This document shows, one piece after another, positions 1 through 6,670 of a DNA stretch of 6,670 nt; position 1 is the first letter of the stretch; every line of letters begins with the position of its first letter. Origin of the DNA: Planctomycetota bacterium (GTDB lineage: Bacteria; Planctomycetota; Planctomycetia; Pirellulales; UBA7805); contig JAUWIQ010000113.1 of the NCBI GenBank assembly GCA_030605285.1, positions 1 to 6,670 of the forward strand, in the 5' to 3' direction. The notes beneath the pieces were generated by a model, which did no database searches, was not told where the DNA came from, and worked only from the letters and a program-made list of their open reading frames with translations. The position numbers and the translations under genes were made by a program.

Positions 1-1
1 A

Positions 2-142
2 CTCTGCATGGTGCTGGTGTTTGAAGGAAGCCCGCTTTTACAACTTGGTTTTGTTTATTACCTATTGGTTTTTTATCAACTCTCGCTCGCCGTCGACGTC
101 TGCTGGTCGGTCGCGAGGCTGAAACAATCGCTTGCAAGTTAA
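2..142 (+). CDS. 3' end of a small membrane protein, possibly AtpI-like (5' partial)
   Basis: An open frame enters from the left edge and ends at TAA 140-142, 14 bp before the atpB start. The visible 46 residues contain one hydrophobic, aromatic-rich stretch (LLQLGFVYYLLVFYQL) followed by a short basic tail (ARLKQSLAS), as in the last membrane helix of a small inner-membrane protein. In many bacteria the gene directly before atpB encodes AtpI, a small membrane protein that helps c-ring assembly and Mg2+ supply, and planctomycete operons often carry an ATP synthase I-like gene there. The assignment rests on position and hydrophobicity only; no diagnostic AtpI motif is visible in this fragment. 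Alternatively it is an unrelated short membrane protein, or a chance open frame running off the edge. Confidence 0.45.
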   Translation, partial: LCMVLVFEGSPLLQLGFVYYLLVFYQLSLAVDVCWSVARLKQSLAS

Positions 143-156
143 GGGCTGAAGAGAAA

Positions 157-1051
157 ATGGCGGACCCGAGTCATGCATTGGAATCGGAGCACCTGTTCGG
201 CCATGTCCAGGACGCCAAGCATTTTGATGTGCCCCAGATGATCGCTGAGGGGGGGAAGCTCAAAATCTGGCAACCTTTTGAGCCCTTTGTTGACGTGGCT
301 CTGATGAAGGCCGACCCGAACTGGCACCTCGCGCCATTTGATTTAAGCGTCACCAAGTTCATGGTGCTGGAGATCATTGCAGCGGCGCTCATGGTGGTGT
401 TCTTTATTCCCCTGGCGAAAAAAATTGCCGACGGTTCGCCGGCCAAAGGGAAGTGGGCCAACATGCTCGAGGCAATGCTCGTTTTTATTCGGGATGAGGT
501 GGCCAGGCCTACGATCGGCAAGCAGGATGCGGATCGTTTTCTGCCATTCTTGTGGACCATGTTCTTCTTCGTGCTCATCTGTAACCTGATTGGACTTGCT
601 CCCCTGGGCCGGCTCGGCAACCGGTGCCTTGGGGACGACTTTCACGCTGGCGATGATCACCTTCGGAGTGGTTCTGTTCACGGGCATGGCCCGCCAGGGA
701 TTTATGGGCTTCTGGAAATCGCTGGTACCCCACATGGAATTGCCCTTCGTGCTGGCGATCTTTCTGATCCCTATGATCTGGTTACTTGAATTTTTCGGCT
801 TGCTGATCAAACATGTCGTGTTGGCCGTGCGTCTGTTGGCCAACATGGTGGCGGGGCACTTAGTCCTGGCCGTACTGCTCGCCTTCATCCTGGCGAGTTC
901 TTCTCATATTGCTTTTTTTGGTGTTGCTCCGGCCGCCCTGGCCGGAGCCACGGCACTCACATTACTGGAGTTATTCGTCGCCTTTTTACAAGCTTATATT
1001 TTTACATTTTTGAGCGCACTTTTCATTGGAACAGCAATCCATCCGCACTAA
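157..1051 (+). CDS. atpB: F0 ATP synthase subunit a, with a single-base frameshift in this sequence
   Basis: Subunit a is the membrane stator that holds the two proton half-channels against the c-ring. The start is ATG 157, behind a weak purine-rich GAAGAGAAA. Frame 1 gives residues 1-149 and then leaves the family, ending at TGA 787-789; the homologous sequence resumes in frame 2 with WAGSATGALG and ends at TAA 1049-1051. Removing one C from the CCCC at 601-604 gives a continuous 297-residue protein (E. coli has 271). In the repaired numbering, residues 1-65 are hydrophilic, with membrane helices near 66-88, 128-148, 158-176, 196-219, 221-248 and 254-290. The essential stator Arg is R225 in AVRLLANMVAGH (E. 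coli R210), N229 is present, and Q278 in LQAY matches E. coli Q252. H234 and E271 occupy the E. coli E219 and H245 positions, a known reciprocal arrangement. As written, the frame-1 product lacks R225 and could not work, so a sequencing error is the simplest reading; true inactivation or recoding is possible. Confidence 0.93.
601..604 (+). other. Frameshift site in atpB (one extra C in a CCCC run)
   Basis: Frame 1 reads GCT CCC CTG GGC (A-P-L-G) here. The conserved sequence is restored if the run is CCC, reading GCT CCC TGG GCC GGC (A-P-W-A-G) and continuing into SATGALG. Family conservation is strong on both sides of the point, so the shift lies within a few bases of this homopolymer. Confidence 0.85.
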
Positions 1052-1064
1052 AGCGGCCTGCTGA

Positions 1065-1445
<381 letters not shown>

Positions 1446-1454
1446 CTTGCTTCT

Positions 1455-1488
1455 CGCCGTTTGCCGTCCCGTCGGCACTGTTTCGGCG
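1455..1488 (+). other. Nested inverted repeat (RNA hairpin) between atpE and atpF
   Basis: Two stacked perfect 5-bp arms are visible: outer CGCCG 1455-1459 with CGGCG 1484-1488, and inner TGCCG 1462-1466 with CGGCA 1473-1477. The inner arms enclose a 6-nt loop, with 2 nt and 6 nt unpaired between the stems. No T-run follows, so it does not look like an intrinsic terminator. A role in transcript stability or processing downstream of the high-demand atpE cistron is inference only. Confidence 0.45.
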
Positions 1489-1511
1489 GATGCTAGTGGG
1501 ATACAGAAAGG

Positions 1512-2126
1512 ATGAATCTGCCGATGAGCGATTGCGCACGGCCGCTGGCCCGGGCATCCCTGACGATGCTGATGTTCGGGATACCGGCAATAGGGTGGGC
1601 AGCTGCAGAAGGGGCTGTCGCGGACCCACTGTTGTTCGATATCGATTTGGCAATCTGCTCCGCGATTGTCTTTTTGCTCACTTTGTTAGTGCTTCGTAAA
1701 TTTGCCTGGGGACCGATTTCAACGGGCCTGGAAAGACGGGAGCAGGCAATCGCCGACAACATTGCCACGGCGGAAAATGCAGCGGAGGAAGCCCGCAAAT
1801 TGACTGCCCACTACGAAGAGAAACTGGCGGGAGCGGCCGATGAGGTGCGCGCGATCATTGAGGAGGCTCGCCGCGATGCGGAGCACACGGGTCAGCAGAT
1901 CGTCGAAAAAGCGCAGGCAAAGGCCAGCGAGGAAGGTCAGCGGATGCTCCGCGAAGTGGAATTGGCAAAGGAAGGTGCCCTCAAGGAGATCGCCGACCGG
2001 GGAGCCGATCTCGCGGTCGATCTTGCTGGGAAAATCGTACAGCGGGAACTCTCCGTGGAAGATCATGCCAACTTAATCCAAAATGCCCAAGCGAATTTTT
2101 CGGAACTTTCGCCTAGCGACAATTGA
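1512..2126 (+). CDS. atpF: F0 ATP synthase subunit b (peripheral stalk)
   Basis: Subunit b forms the peripheral stator stalk, anchored in the membrane beside subunit a and reaching to delta on top of the F1 head. The 204-residue product (E. coli 156) has a hydrophobic N-terminal segment at about 14-31 ending GWAAAEG, resembling a cleavable signal peptide. The true anchor follows at about 40-61, then the family hallmark RKFAWGPI (62-69). From about 70 to 175 it is a charged Ala/Glu/Arg-rich helix of coiled-coil type. The final part (LAVDLAGKIVQRELSVEDH) is the usual delta-binding end. ATG 1512 is the first possible start after the in-frame TAG at 1494, but the purine run GAAAGG (1506-1511) abuts it directly; ATG 1524 (codon 5) has a 12-nt spacer and may be the real start. 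Only one b-type gene is present, so a b2 homodimer is inferred. Confidence 0.95.
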   Translation: MNLPMSDCARPLARASLTMLMFGIPAIGWAAAEGAVADPLLFDIDLAICSAIVFLLTLLVLRKFAWGPISTGLERREQAIADNIATAENAAEEARKLTAHYEEKLAGAADEVRAIIEEARRDAEHTGQQIVEKAQAKASEEGQRMLREVELAKEGALKEIADRGADLAVDLAGKIVQRELSVEDHANLIQNAQANFSELSPSDN

Positions 2127-2156
2127 TTCTTGGATCCATTGAACTTGTGAGCGAAA

Positions 2157-2786
2157 ATGATGGTGGCCAAAACGACCCAAATTGATTTAGTCGGCCAGCG
2201 GGTGGGCGCGATCTACGGAAAGGCATTTTTTGCGGCGGCCGATGGGGACGGTAAAGTCGTCGAAGCGATCGAGGAGTTCGATTCACTTCTAACCGACGTT
2301 CTTGATCGTCAGCCCGCACTCGAACAACTGCTGGGGAATCCGATGATCGCTGTGGACGAAAAGCTCGGGGTGATCGACCATATTTTTTCTGGCAAGGCAT
2401 CACCCTTTCTGCTTCGCTTTTTAGAGGTGCTTGGTCGGAAAGAACGTTTGGGCTATCTCCGACCGATCCTCAAACAGGTCCATCTCCTGGAGAACCAGCG
2501 CAAGGGCCTGTTGTCGGTGGACGTGACCACGGCCACACCGCTCGGAACGGAAATGTACGACCGACTGCTCAAGGCGACCGGAGAACTCCTCTCCTGCCAG
2601 GTGGAACTGACAGCAGATGTGGATCCGGAAATGATCGGGGGTGTGATCCTCAAGATTGGCGATACGGTGTATGACAGTTCAGTCCATGCGGAACTGGAGC
2701 GACTCCGCACCCGGATGCGTTCGCGGAATATCGACAGAATCGAAGCGCAACGCAATCGATATCAAGCTGAAAACCATGCGATGTAG
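2157..2786 (+). CDS. atpH: F1 ATP synthase subunit delta (OSCP family)
   Basis: Delta joins the b stalk to the N-termini of the alpha subunits at the top of F1. The product is 209 residues (E. coli 177). The N-terminal domain begins QIDLVGQRVGAIYGKAFFAA, corresponding to the usual 'AxxYAxAL' helix. The C-terminal family signature is clear at 161-183: GGVILKIGDTVYDSSVHAEL then ERL. After it comes an Arg/Gln-rich tail of about 25 residues that accounts for part of the extra length. The start is one of two tandem ATGs (2157, 2160) followed by a GTG; an in-frame TGA at 2148 rules out anything earlier. Only a weak GTGAG (2147-2151) precedes it. It follows atpF after 30 bp and precedes atpA by 70 bp. 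Confidence 0.94.
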   Translation: MMVAKTTQIDLVGQRVGAIYGKAFFAAADGDGKVVEAIEEFDSLLTDVLDRQPALEQLLGNPMIAVDEKLGVIDHIFSGKASPFLLRFLEVLGRKERLGYLRPILKQVHLLENQRKGLLSVDVTTATPLGTEMYDRLLKATGELLSCQVELTADVDPEMIGGVILKIGDTVYDSSVHAELERLRTRMRSRNIDRIEAQRNRYQAENHAM

Positions 2787-2856
2787 CCTCTTTGGAGAAC
2801 TTGTCCGACCGAGGCATCCTAAAACCACGATTCGATAAATTTTCTGGTAATACAAT

Positions 2857-4407
2857 ATGAAATTTAAAGCTGATGAAATTGCCTCTGTAATTCAAAAAGA
2901 AATCGAGGGCTTCCAATCCCAAATCGATGTTCGCGAAGTGGGCCAGGTACTCCAGGTTGGAGATGGCATCGCTCGCGTCTATGGTCTTTCGGGAGTCATG
3001 GCCGGTGAGATGGTCGAATTCCCCGGGGGCATTATCGGCCTGGCTTTCAACCTCGAAGAGGACTCCGTCGGCGTCATCATTCTGGGAGACTACCTGAAGA
3101 TCAATCAGGGAGACGAGGTAAAAAGTTTGGGGAAACTCCTTTCGATATCGGTTGGAGATGCGATACTCGGCCGCGTTGTGGATCCGCTGGGTAATCCACT
3201 CGATGGCAAGGGACCCATTGTCTCGAGCAAAACCCGACCGGTGGAAATCATTGCCCCTGGCGTTTCTGAGCGCCAGCCGGTCTGTGAGCCGATGCAAACG
3301 GGCATTAAGGCCGTTGATGCAATGACACCCATCGGCCGTGGCCAGCGCGAATTGATCATCGGCGATCGCAAGACGGGTAAAACGGCGATCGCGATCGATG
3401 CGATCCTCAATCAAAAAAATACCGGGGTCAAATGTTTTTATATTGCGATTGGTCAGAAAGACTCTTCGGTTGCCCAGGTGATTGAAGTTTTACGAGAACA
3501 CGAGGCGATGGATTACACGACCGTGGTCATCTCCGGCGCTAGTACACCGGCCTCCCTCCAATATCTTGCCCCCTATTCGGGTACCGCCATGGCCGAACAT
3601 TATATGTTTGGGGGTGGCCATGCGCTGGTCGTCTACGACGATCTCTCCAAACAGGCCCAAGCGTACCGCGAACTGTCCCTGTTGATGCGGCGGCCACCAG
3701 GCCGCGAGGCCTATCCGGGCGATGTGTTTTACTGCCATAGCCGCTTGCTCGAGCGTTCTTCCAAGTTGTCCGACGCGATGGGCGCCGGGTCACTCACTTC
3801 GCTGCCGATTATTGAAACGCTAGAGGGCGAGGTATCCGCCTACATTCCAACCAACGTGATCTCCATCACAGACGGACAGATTTATCTGCAGCCGGACCTT
3901 TTCTTCGCAGGCCAACGACCCGCCATGAATGTGGGAATTTCTGTCTCACGTGTGGGCGGTGCTGCCCAAGTCAAGGGAATGAAAAAAGTCGCCGGAGGCT
4001 TGCGACTGGACTTGGCGTCCTTTAGGGAGCTCGAGGCATTCGCCCAGTTGGGAACCGACCTGGACGCTGCGACCCAGGCACAACTCGATCGCGGCTACCG
4101 GATGGTGGAATTACTCAAGCAGGGTCAGTACAAACCGATGCACGTGGTCGACCAGATTTTGAGCTTCTACGCGGGTACGCGCGGCCACCTCGACGACGTT
4201 CCGGTCGAGCAAGTGGCACTTTGGGAAACAGAGTTTCTGCAGTTTATTCATGAGCAGAAGGATGAGATCTGGAAAAAAATCGAACAGAGCGGGCAAGTTG
4301 ATGATGAAACGACCGAAGCAATCGACAGCTCGATCGCCGAATTCAAACGACAATACGAAGGCCGTCGGCGCGAGGAAGAGAAGGATACGGCGACGGCAAC
4401 CTCTTGA
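2857..4407 (+). CDS. atpA: F1 ATP synthase subunit alpha
   Basis: Alpha alternates with beta in the F1 hexamer, carries the non-catalytic nucleotide sites and supplies the arginine finger to the catalytic sites. The 516 residues (E. coli 513) align end to end with the family: an N-terminal delta-binding helix, a beta-barrel at about 25-95 ([10 protein letters not shown]), the nucleotide-binding domain, and a helical C-terminal domain. The P-loop is GDRKTGKT at 169-176, with Lys where E. coli has Q172. Walker B is ALVVYDD with D261-D262. [14 protein letters not shown] and the finger [10 protein letters not shown] (R365, equal to E. coli R376) are intact. The C-terminus ends in a charged, low-complexity tail ([14 protein letters not shown]). 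The leader before ATG 2857 is A/T-rich and shows no convincing Shine-Dalgarno, unlike atpE and atpD. It lies between atpH and atpG, as in the classical operon. Confidence 0.98.
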   Translation: MKFKADEIASVIQKEIEGFQSQIDVREVGQVLQVGDGIARVYGLSGVMAGEMVEFPGGIIGLAFNLEEDSVGVIILGDYLKINQGDEVKSLGKLLSISVGDAILGRVVDPLGNPLDGKGPIVSSKTRPVEIIAPGVSERQPVCEPMQTGIKAVDAMTPIGRGQRELIIGDRKTGKTAIAIDAILNQKNTGVKCFYIAIGQKDSSVAQVIEVLREHEAMDYTTVVISGASTPASLQYLAPYSGTAMAEHYMFGGGHALVVYDDLSKQAQAYRELSLLMRRPPGREAYPGDVFYCHSRLLERSSKLSDAMGAGSLTSLPIIETLEGEVSAYIPTNVISITDGQIYLQPDLFFAGQRPAMNVGISVSRVGGAAQVKGMKKVAGGLRLDLASFRELEAFAQLGTDLDAATQAQLDRGYRMVELLKQGQYKPMHVVDQILSFYAGTRGHLDDVPVEQVALWETEFLQFIHEQKDEIWKKIEQSGQVDDETTEAIDSSIAEFKRQYEGRRREEEKDTATATS

Positions 4408-4417
4408 TGACAACGGA

Positions 4418-4437
4418 ATGCAAGGACCGCTTGGCAT
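4418..4437 (+). other. Weak inverted repeat between atpA and atpG
   Basis: ATGCAAG (4418-4424) pairs with CTTGGCAT (4430-4437) across a 5-nt loop, with one bulged G, giving a 7-bp stem. No T-run follows. It is short enough to be chance in an 81-bp spacer. Confidence 0.25.
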
Positions 4438-4488
4438 CGAGTTTATTGGCCGATAGAGAGACAAATTTTAACCGAAGCGAAATGAAGC

Positions 4489-5382
4489 ATGGCCAACGCC
4501 AGGGCACTTGATAAACGACGAAAATCGATCAAAAACATCCGCAAGATTACGCGGACGATGGAGCTGATCGCTACTGCGCGGTTCAAGCAGGCCATGGATC
4601 GCGCGAGTGCGGCCACCGCCTACACCGATCACATTACCCGGTTGGTTGCCAATTTAGCGACCACCGGATTGGATTTAAGCCATCCCCTGCTTGAATCTCA
4701 CGCAACCGATGCAACGGCTCTGCAGTTGGTACTCACGTCGAACCGGGGACTCTGCGGAGGATACAACGGCAACGTGCTGCGACGGGCAACGAAAAATCAT
4801 AAGAATCTGGTCGCACAATTTGAAAACTGTCAACTCGAGGTCTCAGGAAAACGGGGCGTAGGTTATTTTAAGTATCGGAGAATTCCGATTAACCAACAAT
4901 TCCTGCAGTTTGAGAATAAGCCCAAGTACGAAGACGTAGAATTACTTGCCCAACGTTATCTGGAGGCGTATGCCACAGGAACGATCGATCGCCTGGAGGT
5001 CTGCTATACGAAGTTCATCAGCATAGCCCGCCAGGTGACTACGGTGGAAACATTATTGCCACTCGGTGAATTGGCAAACGATGATGCAGAAGCCACGGAA
5101 CCGGAGGGCACCGGCAATGAGACAACGATCGAGTTTCTCCCGTCGGCAAAGAACATTTTGGAAGAAGTCGTTCCCGCTAGTTTTAAGGCAAAACTCTTCA
5201 AATGTTTTCTCGATGCTGCCGTTAGCGAGCAGGTAGCGCGAATGGTGGCGATGAAATCGGCAACCGAAAATGCTGACGAATTGATCCGCGATCTCTCGAT
5301 GACCTACAACCGAGCGCGTCAGGGGCAGATTACTGGAGAACTACTGGAAGTAATGGGCGGTGTCGAGGCATTGAAAAACTAA
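4489..5382 (+). CDS. atpG: F1 ATP synthase subunit gamma (central stalk)
   Basis: Gamma is the rotating central shaft that couples the c-ring to the catalytic sites. The product is 297 residues (E. coli 287). The N-terminal coiled-coil helix is MANARALDKRRKSIKNIRKI then TRTMELIATARFK; M24 matches E. coli M23. The conserved SNRGLCGG lies at 84-91, followed by the Rossmann-like middle domain. An acidic loop at about 194-216 (ELANDDAEATEPEG) sits where E. coli also has an acidic loop. The C-terminal helix carries SEQVARMVAMKSATENA and YNRARQGQIT (273-282), including the Arg-Gln that contacts beta. No chloroplast-type redox Cys insertion is seen. ATG 4489 is supported by the canonical N-terminus; a GAAG-rich stretch precedes it but no strong Shine-Dalgarno. 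It follows atpA after 81 bp and precedes atpD by 49 bp. Confidence 0.97.
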   Translation: MANARALDKRRKSIKNIRKITRTMELIATARFKQAMDRASAATAYTDHITRLVANLATTGLDLSHPLLESHATDATALQLVLTSNRGLCGGYNGNVLRRATKNHKNLVAQFENCQLEVSGKRGVGYFKYRRIPINQQFLQFENKPKYEDVELLAQRYLEAYATGTIDRLEVCYTKFISIARQVTTVETLLPLGELANDDAEATEPEGTGNETTIEFLPSAKNILEEVVPASFKAKLFKCFLDAAVSEQVARMVAMKSATENADELIRDLSMTYNRARQGQITGELLEVMGGVEALKN

Positions 5383-5412
5383 ACTTTGTGTATCGGGTGA
5401 GTCTATTATTCT

Positions 5413-5418
5413 GGAGGT
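5413..5418 (+). promoter_or_regulatory. Shine-Dalgarno upstream of atpD with long spacing
   Basis: GGAGGT is an excellent anti-SD match, but it sits 13 nt before ATG 5432, longer than the common 5-9 nt. An in-frame TAA at 5420-5422 excludes any start between the two, so ATG 5432 must be used despite the spacing. Confidence 0.55.
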
Positions 5419-5422
5419 GTAA

Positions 5423-6670
<1,248 letters not shown>

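Noticed and set aside
1..156. A promoter for the operon ahead of atpB
   Set aside because: The region is an apparent coding tail, and no convincing -35/-10 pair with proper spacing was found; the promoter is probably upstream of the window.
605..789. Out-of-frame C-terminal tail of the frame-1 atpB product as a novel protein end
   Set aside because: The sequence after residue 149 in frame 1 has no membrane character, whereas frame 2 restores family conservation; the tail is a product of the frameshift.
343..888. Minus-strand open frame (181 codons) opposite atpB
   Set aside because: The translation is rich in polar and rare residues with no domain, and it spans both frames of the real atpB; an antisense shadow.
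3362..3397. Repeated GCGATCGC palindromes resembling cyanobacterial HIP1
   Set aside because: They fall within conserved codons for Gly-Asp-Arg and Ala-Ile-Ala-Ile-Asp in the alpha P-loop region and are not organised in spacers, so codon choice explains them; the proteins do not look cyanobacterial.
2650..3414. Long minus-strand open frame (254 codons) opposite atpH/atpA
   Set aside because: It lies antisense to strongly conserved alpha-subunit coding sequence, its translation shows no recognisable domain, and it has no supporting start signal; it is a shadow of atpA codon usage.
5080..5140. Possible chloroplast-like regulatory insertion in gamma
   Set aside because: The acidic loop lacks the paired cysteines of the redox switch, and E. 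coli gamma has a comparable acidic loop at this place.

Overview
This window is a seven-gene stretch of a housekeeping F-type ATP synthase operon. All genes are on the + strand, in the classical order a-c-b-delta-alpha-gamma-beta (atpB, atpE, atpF, atpH, atpA, atpG, atpD). It starts inside the 3' end of a small hydrophobic protein gene, plausibly an AtpI-like assembly factor, and stops inside atpD just after the DELSEED motif. Subunit epsilon (atpC) would be expected next, outside the window.

The most likely source is a planctomycete (Planctomycetota, Pirellula/Rhodopirellula-like). This is judged from remembered family style, not from a search. The pointers are the gamma N-terminus (MANARALDKRRKSI, then TRTMELIATARFK), signal-peptide-like N-termini on both c and b, a long hydrophilic N-terminus on subunit a, [19 protein letters not shown] in alpha, and a roughly 7-residue insertion after GERTREG in beta together with [20 protein letters not shown]. 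The gene order is not that of the accessory N-ATPase operons.

Layout: 2-142 is the AtpI-like tail. 157-1051 is atpB, broken in the given sequence by one extra C in a CCCC run at 601-604. 1119-1445 is atpE, with a GTG start and the best Shine-Dalgarno of the operon. 1446-1511 is a spacer with a nested GC-rich hairpin. 1512-2126 is atpF, 2157-2786 atpH, 2857-4407 atpA and 4489-5382 atpG. 5432 to the window end is atpD (413 codons, 3' partial). Gaps are 14-81 bp, and I see no convincing internal promoter or terminator, so this looks like one transcription unit.

Together the genes encode the membrane rotor-stator (a, c-ring, b) and the catalytic head with its stalks (delta, alpha, gamma, beta). 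Catalytic and coupling residues are intact: P-loops, Walker B, arginine finger, catalytic Glu, the c-ring carboxylate and the a-subunit stator Arg. The c subunit lacks the known Na+ ligands, so a proton-driven enzyme is inferred. I found no undescribed system here. The points worth a second look are the atpB frameshift, the presequence-like extensions on c and b, and the contrasting translation signals and hairpin around atpE.
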